DNA from: Caenimonas sp. SL110
GTDB taxonomy: Bacteria > Pseudomonadota > Gammaproteobacteria > Burkholderiales > Burkholderiaceae_C
Length of the DNA: 64,000 nt
Reading direction: 5' to 3'
Assembly: GCF_001044395.1 (NCBI RefSeq)
Contig: NZ_JANU01000059.1
Coordinates: 62,001-126,000 of the forward strand
Shown piece after piece: positions 28,600-38,077 of the stretch. A program made the position numbers and the translations under genes. The notes beneath the pieces are model-generated. The model was not told the origin of the DNA. It was given only the letters and a program-made list of their open reading frames with translations, and ran no database searches. How positions within the stretch are numbered: position 1 is the stretch's first letter; each line of letters begins with the position of its first letter.

Positions 28600-28965
28600 A
28601 TGAAGCGCAGCACCGGCTTCACGCTGATCGAGATCCTGGTGGCGCTCGCCATCGTTGCGATCGCGCTGGCGGCCGGCCTGCAGTCGACCACCGCGCTCAC
28701 CAACAACGCCATGCGCCAGTCAAGCGTGCTGCTCGCACACATCTGCGCCGAAAACGAACTGGTCAAGACGCGCCTTGCACGCCAGATGCCGGACATCGGC
28801 GAGTCGACCATGACCTGCGAGCAGGCCAATCGCACGTTCGGGGTGACGATCTCGGTCCTGCCAACGCCCAACCCGAGTTTTCGCCGTGTCGATGCGCAGG
28901 TCTTCGACGACAACGAAAGCAAGTCGCCGGTGCTGCGTCTTTCAACCGTGGTGGGACGGTACTGA
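28600..28965 (+). CDS. gspI: type II secretion minor pseudopilin I
   Basis: 121-residue minor pseudopilin with a very short leader (MKRSTG/FTLIEILVALAIVAIAL). It contains AHICAENELVKTRLARQMPDIG, the region that packs with GspJ and GspK in the tip complex. The stop overlaps the gspJ start. Confidence 0.92.
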   Translation: MKRSTGFTLIEILVALAIVAIALAAGLQSTTALTNNAMRQSSVLLAHICAENELVKTRLARQMPDIGESTMTCEQANRTFGVTISVLPTPNPSFRRVDAQVFDDNESKSPVLRLSTVVGRY

Positions 28966-29648
28966 TGCGCCAGCGCGGATTCACCCTGGTCGAACTGCTC
29001 GTGGCGCTCTTTGCGATGGCGCTGCTGGCCGTCATGAGCTGGCGCGGCCTGGACGGCATGGCGCGTGCACAGGAACAGACCGAGTCCCGCTCTGCCGACG
29101 TGCTGACCCTGCAGGTGGGCCTGGCCCAATGGGCGGCAGACCTGGACGCACTCATCGAAGTCCCGCAGGCCCCGGCGCTCGAATGGAATGGCCGCGTGCT
29201 GCGCCTCACGCGGCGTGGCACCAGCTCGCCCGTCGACGGCGTGCTGGTCGTGGGATGGACACGTCGCGTCGTCAATGGCAACGGCACATGGCTGCGCTGG
29301 CAGTCGCCACAGGTCACAACGCGCGGCGATCTGCAGGAAGCATGGCTCAAGGCTGACCAGTGGTCGCAAAATCCCGCCAGCGACGACATCGCGCGCGAAG
29401 TCGCGGTGACTCCGCTGCAGGACTGGCAGATCTTTTTCTTTCGCGAAAACGCCTGGACCAATCCGCAATCCAGCGCCGCGACGACGCAGCCGCCATCCGG
29501 GATGGCTCTGGCGCCTTCGCCCGCGACGCCGGTCGCGGCAGTGCCCGATGCGGTGCGGCTGGTCGTGACCTTGCCAGAGGGCCAGGCCTTGAGCGGCACC
29601 ATCACGCGCGACTGGGTGCGTCCGACGCTCGGAAGGCCGCAACCGTGA
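28965..29648 (+). CDS. gspJ: type II secretion minor pseudopilin J
   Basis: 227-residue minor pseudopilin, leader MRQRG/FTLVELLVALFAMALLAV, then MSWRGLDGMARAQEQTE, a family-conserved segment. It is part of the I-J-K tip. A Pro/Ala-rich stretch around residues 170-190 is extra relative to many homologues. It overlaps gspK by four bases (GTGA). Confidence 0.93.
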   Translation: MRQRGFTLVELLVALFAMALLAVMSWRGLDGMARAQEQTESRSADVLTLQVGLAQWAADLDALIEVPQAPALEWNGRVLRLTRRGTSSPVDGVLVVGWTRRVVNGNGTWLRWQSPQVTTRGDLQEAWLKADQWSQNPASDDIAREVAVTPLQDWQIFFFRENAWTNPQSSAATTQPPSGMALAPSPATPVAAVPDAVRLVVTLPEGQALSGTITRDWVRPTLGRPQP

Positions 29649-30658
29649 AGCGAAGCATCCCCCTGCGATCGACGCTTGCACAACGCGGCGCCGCACTGCT
29701 GATGGCGATGCTGACGGTCGCCCTGGTTGCCACCTTCGCCACGGCCGCCCTCTGGCAGCAATGGCGCAGCGTCGAAGTTGAGACGGCCGAGCGCGCGCGC
29801 GTGCAATCGACCTGGATCCTCACGGGCGCGCTGGACTGGGCGCGCCTGCTGCTGCGCGAGGACGCCCGACCCAACGGCAGCAAGGTCGACCACCTCGCCG
29901 AGCCTTGGGCCGTGCCACTGCAGGAAGCACGCCTGTCGAGCTTTCTCGCAGCCGACAAGAACAACACCGCAGACACCGGTCCCGAGGTGATGGAGGCATT
30001 TCTCTCTGGCCAGATCATCGACCAGCAATCGCTGCTGAACGTGAACAACCTGGTCGTGGGCGGAAAAGTCTCCGTCCCCGACCTGGAAAGCTTCGTGCGC
30101 CTGTTCGAACTGCTGGGCCTGCAGCGCGCCGAGCTGGACAAAATGGCTGAGAACCTGCGCTTTGCCACCGATGCGGCCGAGAACAACCGCACGGCCATCC
30201 CGCAAGCGCCCATCAAGCCGCAAAAGATCGAGCAGCTCGCCTGGCTCGGCCTTTCACCGGCAACCATTTCGGCGATACAGCCCTACGTCACCCTGCTGCC
30301 CGCGCATGTGCCGGTCAACCTCAACACGGCGAGCGCCGAGGTGATCTACGCGGTCTCGCCGCGCCTGTCGATGGCCGAAGCGCAACAACTCGTCTCCGCG
30401 CGCGAACAGGCGCACTTCAAGAACGTGAGTGCCGCATCCGACCTGCTCGGCGGATCGGAGAAGCTGCCCGACAGCGAAACGGTGGATGTGAAAACCCAGT
30501 TCTTCGAGGTGCGATCGCGCCTTCGACTGGAAAACCTGGTGGTCGAGGAGCGTGCCGTTCTGCAGCGACCCCCCAACACGTTCGAGGTCAGTGTGGTTCT
30601 GCGTGAACGTGGCATCACGAACCCCACCGCGCTCTCGCAACTGGTGCCCAAACGCTGA
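29645..30658 (+). CDS. gspK: type II secretion minor pseudopilin K
   Basis: Tip pseudopilin, 337 residues from the GTG at 29645. The leader is cut after Gly15 (AQRG/AALLMAMLTVALVATF); as normal for GspK, the mature protein has no Glu5. The helix-hairpin-helix-like region VPVNLNTASAEVIYAVSPRLS and the C-terminal EVRSRLRLENLVVEERAVLQR are typical. An upstream open frame to 29360 is gspJ in another frame. Confidence 0.93.
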   Translation: MKRSIPLRSTLAQRGAALLMAMLTVALVATFATAALWQQWRSVEVETAERARVQSTWILTGALDWARLLLREDARPNGSKVDHLAEPWAVPLQEARLSSFLAADKNNTADTGPEVMEAFLSGQIIDQQSLLNVNNLVVGGKVSVPDLESFVRLFELLGLQRAELDKMAENLRFATDAAENNRTAIPQAPIKPQKIEQLAWLGLSPATISAIQPYVTLLPAHVPVNLNTASAEVIYAVSPRLSMAEAQQLVSAREQAHFKNVSAASDLLGGSEKLPDSETVDVKTQFFEVRSRLRLENLVVEERAVLQRPPNTFEVSVVLRERGITNPTALSQLVPKR

Positions 30659-30702
30659 CGCGCGCCCGGGCGGCCTCGACCTTCCTACAATCTGACCCAC
30701 TC

Positions 30703-31911
30703 ATGAGCGCCCTCGTCGTCTTCCTTCCAACGCACCCGGTCACGGCATCCACCGAATTCGATTTCGCGGTGACCACCGACGGCACCACGGTTTCGGATCA
30801 CGGCACTGCCGCCGCCGCCCTGTTGCCTTCCGCCACGCGGGCCGGTGTCGAGGTGGTCGCCCTGGTGCCCGCATCCATGCTCTCCTGGCATCGGGTGGAT
30901 CTGCCCAAAGGCGTGGCCGCTGCGCCGCAGCGCCTGCGCGCCGTACTGGAGGGCCTGCTCGAAGACCAGCTGCTCGACGAGCCCGAAGCCCTGCACTTTG
31001 CATTGCAGCCGCAATCGCGCGGTACAGGACCCCAATGGGTAGCCACCTGCGACAGGGTGTGGCTGCGCGCGGCCGTTCATGCGCTCGAAGCCGCAGGCCG
31101 CCCCGCCACGCGCATCGTTCCCGAATTCGCTCCGGAAGGCGAGCCTGCGCTCTACGCGCTGGGCGACCCAGAGCAGCCGATGCTTGTGGTCGCCGGCGAC
31201 GATGGCGTCACGACCTTGCCGCTGTCGTCGCAGGCGCTGGGCCTCTTGCCATCGCTGCCCGAGGGTACGCCTTGCATCGCCGAGCCCGCCGTTGCGGCCA
31301 TCGCCGAACAGGTCTTGCAGCGCCAACCCGTGCTGCGCCATCCGGCCGAACGCTGGCTGCAATCGGCGCGCTCGTCCTGGGATCTCGCGCAACTCGAATT
31401 TTCCAGCTCGGGGCGCGCACGCGCAATCAAGAAGCTGGGCACGGCCTGGGCCGACCTGCTCGCAGCACCTCAATGGAAGCCGGCGCGCTGGGGCGCGATT
31501 CTGGTGGTGGTGATCAACCTCGTGGGCCTGAATGCATGGGCCTGGCGTGAGCGTTCTGCCCTTGACGACAAACGCGTTGCGATACGCACCACACTCACCT
31601 CGACCTTTCCCCAGGTCAAGACCGTGGTCGATGCGCCGCTCCAGATGGAGCGCGAAGTGGCGACGCTTCGCCAGGCGACCGGTGCCACCTCGGGAAGCGA
31701 CATGGAAGCCATGCTGGGCCTGCTCAGCACCGCAGTACCCGCGCAGACCACACTGACCGGACTCGAATTCGCCAACGGCGAGCTGCGCGCAAAGGGCCTG
31801 GCCGCCCCGCCTGCCGACGCAGCCAGCATCGTCGCCAACCTCAAGAGCCAGGGCTACACCGCAGCCATGCAAGGCGACACACTGGTCATGAGCCTGGGGG
31901 CCGTACGATGA
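30703..31911 (+). CDS. gspL: type II secretion inner-membrane platform protein L
   Basis: 402 residues: an N-terminal cytoplasmic actin-like domain (about 1-255) that holds the GspE ATPase, one membrane helix (about 265-285, GAILVVVINLVGLNAWAW), and a periplasmic ferredoxin-like domain. The HRVDLPKGV segment is conserved in the family. It overlaps gspM by four bases (ATGA). Confidence 0.92.
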   Translation: MSALVVFLPTHPVTASTEFDFAVTTDGTTVSDHGTAAAALLPSATRAGVEVVALVPASMLSWHRVDLPKGVAAAPQRLRAVLEGLLEDQLLDEPEALHFALQPQSRGTGPQWVATCDRVWLRAAVHALEAAGRPATRIVPEFAPEGEPALYALGDPEQPMLVVAGDDGVTTLPLSSQALGLLPSLPEGTPCIAEPAVAAIAEQVLQRQPVLRHPAERWLQSARSSWDLAQLEFSSSGRARAIKKLGTAWADLLAAPQWKPARWGAILVVVINLVGLNAWAWRERSALDDKRVAIRTTLTSTFPQVKTVVDAPLQMEREVATLRQATGATSGSDMEAMLGLLSTAVPAQTTLTGLEFANGELRAKGLAAPPADAASIVANLKSQGYTAAMQGDTLVMSLGAVR

Positions 31912-32390
31912 GCAGGGCAGAGTTCATTCGCCAACGCTGGGCCGCCTTTGCGCCTCGCGAACAATTTCTGGTCGGCTCTGCAGTTGTCATCGTCGCCGCT
32001 GCCCTGTTCTGGCTGGTCGCCATCGGCCCCGCGCTGACCACACTGCGCAGCGCTGAATTGCAGCGCCGAACGCTCGACGCGCAGTTGCAGACGATGCGCG
32101 GATTGCAGGCGCAGGCCCAGGCCATGCAGGCCCAGCCCCGGCAGAGCTACGACGAGGCATCGCGCCTGCTGGAGCTGTCGGTGCGCCAGCAACTGGGTGC
32201 CTCGGCCCGCATGCAGATCCAGGGCGAACGCGTCACGCTGACGCTCACGGGCACCTCGCCGGACGCTCTGGCCAAGTGGCTGACGCAGGCACGAGTCAAC
32301 GCGCGCGCGCTGCCCAGCGAAGCCCGGCTCAATCGCAACGCTGCCGGCCAGTGGGAGGGCACGCTGGTGGTGACCCTGCCGCCGCGCTGA
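31908..32390 (+). CDS. gspM: type II secretion inner-membrane platform protein M
   Basis: 160-residue bitopic protein: short cytoplasmic start (RWAAFAPREQFLVG), one helix (about 23-45, AVVIVAAALFWLVAIGPAL), a coiled-coil-prone stretch, then a ferredoxin-like periplasmic domain. It partners with GspL. The coding order L-M-N is standard. Confidence 0.92.
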   Translation: MSRAEFIRQRWAAFAPREQFLVGSAVVIVAAALFWLVAIGPALTTLRSAELQRRTLDAQLQTMRGLQAQAQAMQAQPRQSYDEASRLLELSVRQQLGASARMQIQGERVTLTLTGTSPDALAKWLTQARVNARALPSEARLNRNAAGQWEGTLVVTLPPR

Positions 32391-32414
32391 GCCGCCCGGG
32401 TCCCTGAAGTCGCC

Positions 32415-33209
32415 GTGCCGCGCGCCGCATCCTATCTAGCGCCCCGTGGATCGTGGGGCTGGGCAGCCGGCGGGGCCGCGCTGGGGCTGATCTTCGCCTT
32501 GCTGTGGTTCGCCCCGGCTCGCTGGCTTTCGAGCGCGGTGCAAAGCGCAACCGAAGGACGCGTCGTGCTCAGCGACCCGCGCGGCACCGTCTGGACCGGC
32601 TCCGCGCAATTGATCCTCACCGGCGGCGCGGGCAGCACCGATGCACTCGCCCTGCCGACCCGGCTCGACTGGCGGATATCCCCGCGCTGGAACGGCATTG
32701 CCGCGCGGCTCGAATCGGCCTGCTGCACGACCGCCCCGCTCGCCCTGCGCATCGCCCCTCGCTGGGGCGGCATGCGGATCGCGGTCCAAGACGGCGGCGC
32801 GCAGCTGCCTGCTGCCCTGCTGGCGGGTCTGGGGACGCCCTGGAACACGTTACAGCTGGAAGGCGAACTGCAACTGGCCACGCAGGGGCTTTCAGTAGAA
32901 TGGGTTGAAGGCCGCCTGTCCATTGCGGGACGGGCCGAACTCAGGGCGCAGCGGCTGTCGTCGCGCCTGTCCACCTTGAGGCCCATGGGCAGCTATCGCA
33001 TCACCATCCTGGGCGGCGACACGCCGGCCCTGACCCTTGAAACCCTGGAAGGCGCGTTGCAGCTGAACGGGGCCGGCCAATGGGTCGGTTCGAGGCTGAG
33101 ATTCACCGGCACCGCCAGCGCAGCGCCAGACCGCGAAGATGCCCTGGCCAACCTGCTGAACATCATCGGACGGCGCACGGGCGCGCGATCCATCATCACT
33201 TTGGGATGA
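32415..33209 (+). CDS. gspN: type II secretion protein N
   Basis: 264 residues starting at a GTG, with one N-terminal membrane segment (about 14-35) and a periplasmic domain containing LSDPRGTVWTGSAQLILTGG and the closing RTGARSIITLG. GspN is an accessory subunit found in only some type II systems; its exact job is not known. The gspD ATG follows its stop by one base. Confidence 0.87.
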   Translation: MPRAASYLAPRGSWGWAAGGAALGLIFALLWFAPARWLSSAVQSATEGRVVLSDPRGTVWTGSAQLILTGGAGSTDALALPTRLDWRISPRWNGIAARLESACCTTAPLALRIAPRWGGMRIAVQDGGAQLPAALLAGLGTPWNTLQLEGELQLATQGLSVEWVEGRLSIAGRAELRAQRLSSRLSTLRPMGSYRITILGGDTPALTLETLEGALQLNGAGQWVGSRLRFTGTASAAPDREDALANLLNIIGRRTGARSIITLG

Positions 33210-33210
33210 C

Positions 33211-35286
33211 ATGAATCAACGACTGGCTCTACTGACTTTGGCCTTCGCGATGGCGATCGGCGCACCTGCCTTCGCCCAGGCGCAGCGCTCGCGCGAACCG
33301 GTCACGCTTAATTTCGTCAACGCCGACATCGAGGCGGTGGCGCGCACCATGGCAGCCATCACCGGCCGCAACATCGTGGTCGATCCGCGCGTGAAGGGCA
33401 CGATCAACCTGTCGACCGATCGCCCGGTTGCGCCGGCTGTCGCCTACAACCAGTTCCTTGCTGCGGTACGGCTCTCAGGATTCACCATTGTCGAATCGGG
33501 CGGCCTGCTCAAGCTCGTGCCCGAAGCCGACGCCAAGCTGCAGGGCGGCGCGGTGTCCACCGGACCTGTCGCCGGCAACCAGATCGTCACGCAGATTTTT
33601 CGCCTGAACTACGAGCCGGCGGCCAACCTGGTGCCCATCCTGCGGCCCCTCATCAGCCCCAACAACACGATCAACGTGAACCCGGGCAACAACTCGCTGG
33701 TGATCACCGATTACGCGGACAACCTGCAGCGCATCGGGCGCATCATCGGCGCGCTCGACGTGTCGAACGCGACCGACGTCGAAGTGCTGCCGCTGCGCTA
33801 CCAGCTCGCTCCCGATCTCGCTCCGGTCGTCCAGCGCCTGGTCGATTCGGGCAGCGCGGGCACGGCGGTCGCCGCAGCGCCCGGGCAGGCGGACACCTCG
33901 TTTCGCACCACGGTGATCGCCGAAGTGCGCAGCAACTCGCTGCTGGTGCGCGCATCCAATGCAGCGCGATTGAACCTCGTGCGCTCACTCGTGCAAAAGC
34001 TCGACCAGCCCGGATCGCAGAGCCCCACCGGCAACATCTACGTCGTCTACCTGAAGAACGCCGAAGCCGCCAAGCTCGCGGTCACGTTGCGCGCCGCGCT
34101 CGCTGCGACGGGCACTTCCGCAGCGACCGGCGCTGGTGGCGCGGTCACGACGATCACGGCCGGTGCGCAAGGCAGCCCCGCCACTGCGCCGATCGCCGCA
34201 TCCGCGCAACCTTCGACAGGCGGACAGATCCAGGCCGACCCTGCCACCAACTCCCTGATCATCACCGCCGCCGAACCGCAGTACCGCCAGATTCGCGCTG
34301 TGATCGACAGGCTCGACGCACGACGTGCGCAGGTGTTCGTTGAAAGCCTGATCGCCGAAGTCAACGCCGACAAGGCAGCCGAGTTCGGCATTCAATGGCA
34401 GAACGTTTTCGGCTCGCAAAACAGCAGCAAGCTCGGCGTTCTGGGCACCAACTTCTCGATCGGCGGGCAGAACATCATCTCGCTGCAGCAAGGGGCCGCC
34501 ACCGGCAATGTTGCACCGTCCGCCGGCATCAACTTCGGCGTGCTGCGCAATGTCAACGGCGCGTTTGTTCTGGCCACACTTGCGCGTTTCCTGGAGAGCA
34601 ACGGCGACGGCAATATCCTTTCCACGCCCACGCTGCTCACGCTGGACAACGAAGAAGCCAAGATCGTCATCGGCCAGAACGTGCCGTTCGTCACGGGCCA
34701 GTACACCAACTCCAACAGCGGCTCCAGCGGCAGCGTCAACCCGTTCCAGACGATCGAGCGCAAGGACGTGGGCCTGACGCTTAGGGTGAAGCCGCAGATC
34801 AGCGAAAACGGCACCGTGCGCCTGCAGATCTTCCAGGAAGTCTCCAGCGTGCAGGCTTCTTCGATCAACTCGGCCACCGGCCTCATCACCAACAAGCGCT
34901 CGATCGAATCGGCCATCCTGGTGGACGATGGCGCGATCGTCGTGCTCGGCGGCCTGCTGCAGGACGAGTATTCGGGCAACCAGGAAAAGGTGCCTGTGCT
35001 GGGCGACGTGCCGGGCATCGGCAACCTGTTCAAGTCCGAAGTGCGCAGCCGCAAGAAGACCAACCTGATGGTGTTCCTGCGGCCTGTCGTGGTTCGCGAT
35101 GCGGCCGCCAGCGATGCGCTTTCGCTGGACCGCTACGACATGATGCGCGGCAAGCAGGAAGACGCGCAGCCGCGCTCCAGCGTGGCCGTGCCAATCAATG
35201 AGGCCCCCGCCCTGCCGCCACTGCAGCGAATTCCCGCCCCCGTTCCACCGGGCAGCGGACCGGCCTTGCCGCCCATCGGAAGGTAA
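33211..35286 (+). CDS. gspD: type II secretion secretin
   Basis: 691-residue outer-membrane channel subunit. Signal peptide MNQRLALLTLAFAMAIGAPAFAQA is followed by the N0 domain (VTLNFVNADIEAVARTMAAITG), N1-N3 domains (IVTQIFRLNYEPAANLVPILRPL and repeats), and a C-terminal secretin core with VPVLGDVPGIGNLFKSEVRS and KKTNLMVFLRPVVVRD. An Ala/Gly/Thr-rich insertion at about residues 295-345 interrupts the N3 region. The Pro-rich tail (APALPPLQRIPAPVPPG) may be the pilotin-contacting S region. It lies three bases before gspE. Confidence 0.96.
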   Translation: MNQRLALLTLAFAMAIGAPAFAQAQRSREPVTLNFVNADIEAVARTMAAITGRNIVVDPRVKGTINLSTDRPVAPAVAYNQFLAAVRLSGFTIVESGGLLKLVPEADAKLQGGAVSTGPVAGNQIVTQIFRLNYEPAANLVPILRPLISPNNTINVNPGNNSLVITDYADNLQRIGRIIGALDVSNATDVEVLPLRYQLAPDLAPVVQRLVDSGSAGTAVAAAPGQADTSFRTTVIAEVRSNSLLVRASNAARLNLVRSLVQKLDQPGSQSPTGNIYVVYLKNAEAAKLAVTLRAALAATGTSAATGAGGAVTTITAGAQGSPATAPIAASAQPSTGGQIQADPATNSLIITAAEPQYRQIRAVIDRLDARRAQVFVESLIAEVNADKAAEFGIQWQNVFGSQNSSKLGVLGTNFSIGGQNIISLQQGAATGNVAPSAGINFGVLRNVNGAFVLATLARFLESNGDGNILSTPTLLTLDNEEAKIVIGQNVPFVTGQYTNSNSGSSGSVNPFQTIERKDVGLTLRVKPQISENGTVRLQIFQEVSSVQASSINSATGLITNKRSIESAILVDDGAIVVLGGLLQDEYSGNQEKVPVLGDVPGIGNLFKSEVRSRKKTNLMVFLRPVVVRDAAASDALSLDRYDMMRGKQEDAQPRSSVAVPINEAPALPPLQRIPAPVPPGSGPALPPIGR

Positions 35287-35289
35287 GGC

Positions 35290-36702
35290 GTGCGCTATCC
35301 GCTTCCTTACGCGTTCGCGCGCGGTCACCAGTTGCTGCTGGAAGACGATGGGCAGACGCTGACGCTCTGGCATCCTGCTGCGCCGGCCTCGGCCGCGCTG
35401 ACCGAAGTGATCCGCAAGTACGGCGTGCGCGCACTGCACCCGCTCGACAGCGGCGCTCTCGCGCAACGCATCAGCGCGGCCTATGCGCAGGGCGAATCAA
35501 GCGCGGCCACGGTGGTGAGCGAAGTACAAAACGACGCCGATCTGTCGCGCATGATGCAGGAGCTGCCGGCGGTCGAAGACCTGCTGGAGACCAGCGACGA
35601 CGCACCCATCATCCGCATGCTCAATGCGCTGCTGACGCAGGCGGCGCGCGACGGCGCAAGCGACATCCACATCGAGCCTTATGAGCGGCATTCGTCCGTG
35701 CGCTTTCGGGTGGACGGCACGCTGCGCGAAGTCGTTCAGCCCAATCGCGCACTGCATGCCGCACTCATCTCGCGCCTGAAAATCATGGCCGAACTCGACA
35801 TCGCAGAAAAGCGCTTGCCGCAAGACGGCCGCATCTCGCTGCGCATCGGCACACGCGCGGTGGATGTGCGCGTTTCCACCTTGCCCAGCGCTCACGGCGA
35901 GCGCGCGGTGCTGCGACTGCTGGACAAGAGCGAATCGAAGCTGAGCCTTGAATCGGTCGGCATGACTGGCGACACGCTCACCCGGTTTCTCGAACTGATC
36001 ACGCAGCCGCACGGAATCATCCTGGTCACCGGCCCCACGGGCTCGGGCAAGACGACAACGCTTTATGCCGCGCTGGGACGCCTGGACGCGGGCAGCAGCA
36101 ACATCATGACGGTCGAAGACCCGATCGAGTACGAACTGCCCGGCATCGGCCAGACGCAGGTCAACGCCAAGATCGACCTGGACTTTGCCAAGGCCTTGCG
36201 CGCAATCCTTCGGCAGGACCCGGACATCATCATGATCGGCGAGATCCGCGATTACGAAACCGCCCAGATCGCCATCCAGGCATCCCTCACCGGTCACCTC
36301 GTGTTGGCAACACTGCACACCAACGATGCAGCCAGCGCCGTCAACCGGTTGATCGACATGGGTGTGGAGCCGTTTTTGCTCAGCTCGTCGCTGTTGGGTG
36401 TGCTCGCGCAGCGGCTCGTGCGCAAACTCTGCGTTCACTGCCGCGTGCAAGGCGACACGGCGTGGCAACCGCGCGGCTGCGCGGAATGCGGCCAGACCGG
36501 CTACCAGGGCCGCACCGGCGTGTTCGAACTCATGATCGCCAACGATGCGATCCGCGCGCAGATTCACAACCGCGCAGCAGAAGCCGACATCCGCGCCGCC
36601 GCGCTGTCGGCGGGCATGAAGCTCATGCGCGAGGACGGCGAGCGACTGGTGCGCGAAGGCGTGACGTCGCGCGAAGAGCTGGTCCGCGTGACGCGCGAAT
36701 GA
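35290..36702 (+). CDS. gspE: type II secretion ATPase
   Basis: 470-residue cytoplasmic hexameric ATPase starting at a GTG. Walker A is [10 protein letters not shown] (about residue 247), the Asp box is [10 protein letters not shown] and Walker B is [12 protein letters not shown]. The His box is [15 protein letters not shown], and the tetracysteine zinc motif is formed by KLCVHC and GCAECG. Unlike most clusters, no gspF follows: a 20-base tandem repeat begins exactly at the 3' end of this gene. Confidence 0.96.
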   Translation: MRYPLPYAFARGHQLLLEDDGQTLTLWHPAAPASAALTEVIRKYGVRALHPLDSGALAQRISAAYAQGESSAATVVSEVQNDADLSRMMQELPAVEDLLETSDDAPIIRMLNALLTQAARDGASDIHIEPYERHSSVRFRVDGTLREVVQPNRALHAALISRLKIMAELDIAEKRLPQDGRISLRIGTRAVDVRVSTLPSAHGERAVLRLLDKSESKLSLESVGMTGDTLTRFLELITQPHGIILVTGPTGSGKTTTLYAALGRLDAGSSNIMTVEDPIEYELPGIGQTQVNAKIDLDFAKALRAILRQDPDIIMIGEIRDYETAQIAIQASLTGHLVLATLHTNDAASAVNRLIDMGVEPFLLSSSLLGVLAQRLVRKLCVHCRVQGDTAWQPRGCAECGQTGYQGRTGVFELMIANDAIRAQIHNRAAEADIRAAALSAGMKLMREDGERLVREGVTSREELVRVTRE

Positions 36703-36760
36703 ATGACGTGACGCGCGAATGAGTGACGTGACGCGCGAGTGAATGGCGTGACGCGCGAGT
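36681..36760. repeat. four 20-base tandem repeats spanning the gspE stop
   Basis: The core CGTGACGCGCGA recurs at exact 20-base spacing in four copies. The first copy encodes the last residues of gspE (Val-Thr-Arg-Glu); the others follow the stop. The period is not a multiple of three, so the copies are in different frames. It looks like a slippage product at the point where gspF would be expected. Confidence 0.9.
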
Positions 36761-36767
36761 AATTCGG

Positions 36768-36959
36768 TTACTGCGCGACCCGCTCCGGCAGACCCGGCGT
36801 TCCCGGAAGCTCCACCGGCACCACAGGGCGCCCGGTTTCATCTTCAGCCGGCGGAACACCCGGCCTGGGGTCGCCCGGCTGCGGATCAGGATTGCCGATG
36901 GGGGGAATCGATTCCGGTGCGGGCACATCCGGATCGCTGCCTCGTGACTGCTGGCTCAT
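36768..36959 (-). CDS. small proline/glycine/aspartate-rich protein
   Basis: 63-residue protein starting MSQQSRGSDPDVPAPESI, with an excellent AAGGAG ribosome site upstream of the ATG at 36959. It is almost wholly Pro, Gly, Asp, Glu and Val and is predicted to be disordered. It has no signal peptide or recognisable domain. It resembles small disordered proteins of unknown role seen in Burkholderiales genomes. The frame stays open upstream to 37124 without support. Moderate confidence, resting mainly on the ribosome site and biased composition. Confidence 0.55.
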   Translation of the reverse strand: MSQQSRGSDPDVPAPESIPPIGNPDPQPGDPRPGVPPAEDETGRPVVPVELPGTPGLPERVAQ

Positions 36960-37174
36960 GACTTTCTCCTTGAAGTCAATACTAATCGCGCAAGCTGTGA
37001 AAACTGGCCTCTTTCCCTTACACGGACTGAACCCGCAAGCCCACGCGCTGCCGATGAGTTCGCCATTAAGGTCGAACCAACTGAAGTCGTACGGCAAGAC
37101 ATGTCGCTCGCAAACCTCTCGCATTCACCGTAAATTGCCGCCCTTCAGCAGGCAGCCGGGAACCGGATACTCAT

Positions 37175-38077
37175 ATGCCCAGCTACCGTTTTGGCACACC
37201 GCCTTTCACCACCACGACCTTCACTTCCCCCTTTGCAGGCACCGACGACGGTATCAACGCACTGGTCAACAAAGACTTCACCATCAATGGCAACGGCGGC
37301 AATGACAAGGTCGTCACCGCTGGTGGCAACGACACCATCACCACCACTTCGGGCAACGACCTGATCAAGGCCGGCGATGGCAACAACACCGTGAACGCAG
37401 GCGACGGAACCAACATCGTCAAGTCGGGCACCGGCAATGACACCATCACCACAGGCTCGGGCGTCGACGAGATCGAAGCCGGCGACGGCAACAACACGGT
37501 CGATGCCGGTGACGGCACCAACACCGTGACCACCGGCGCAGGCAATGACACGATCACCACAGGCGCAGGCCAGGACCTGATCAAGGCCGGCAGCGGCGAC
37601 GACATCATCACTGCGGGTGCCGGCGCGGACCGGATCGTCGCAGGATCAGGCGACGACAGTGTCAATGCGGGCGAAGGCAACGACTGGATCAATGCGGGCG
37701 GCGGCACCGACTCGCTGATCGGTGGCGGCGGGCATGACACATTCGCCTACCGTTCATTGGCCGACGCTGTCACCGGCGCCGACACGATCTCCGACTTCAA
37801 CACGTCCAATCCGGGCCTGGAAGGCGAAGGCGACATCCTGCACTTCAACGGCCTGGTCAACGACTTCACCAACGCACCCAGCGCAACCACGCTGGCCAAG
37901 CTGGTGGCGAGCGGTCACCTGAGCTTCAGCGGTGACAGCGAGACCACGGTGATCAGTTTCGACAGCAACGGCGACGCCGCTGGCGGCCAGTTCGGCACGC
38001 TGGTGACGCTGGTCGGCGTTGCATTCACCACCGAAGGCGATGCGGTGATTGCGTTCAACGACAACGTGCTCGTCTAG
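37175..38077 (+). CDS. RTX calcium-binding repeat protein, probable type I secretion substrate
   Basis: 300-residue secreted-type protein without a Sec signal. Residues about 35-185 consist of some 14 glycine/aspartate nonapeptide-like repeats (GNDTITTGAG, GDGNNTVNA, GSGDDIITA) that form a calcium-loaded beta roll. The C-terminus (HDTFAYRSLADAVTGADTIS through VIAFNDNVLV) resembles the C-terminal targeting region of type I secretion substrates (VCA0849-like). It has no enzymatic domain: the whole protein is N-cap, repeat and signal. No type I transporter genes are adjacent. It converges with the flavoprotein gene and the two stop codons share the bases CTAG. Confidence 0.85.
   Translation: MPSYRFGTPPFTTTTFTSPFAGTDDGINALVNKDFTINGNGGNDKVVTAGGNDTITTTSGNDLIKAGDGNNTVNAGDGTNIVKSGTGNDTITTGSGVDEIEAGDGNNTVDAGDGTNTVTTGAGNDTITTGAGQDLIKAGSGDDIITAGAGADRIVAGSGDDSVNAGEGNDWINAGGGTDSLIGGGGHDTFAYRSLADAVTGADTISDFNTSNPGLEGEGDILHFNGLVNDFTNAPSATTLAKLVASGHLSFSGDSETTVISFDSNGDAAGGQFGTLVTLVGVAFTTEGDAVIAFNDNVLV

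Noticed and set aside
36681-36760. CRISPR-like array
   Set aside because: The repeats are directly adjacent with no spacers and no cas genes are present; it is a simple tandem repeat.
37300-37740. DNA repeat array within the RTX gene
   Set aside because: The periodicity comes from the glycine/aspartate protein repeats, not from an independent DNA element.
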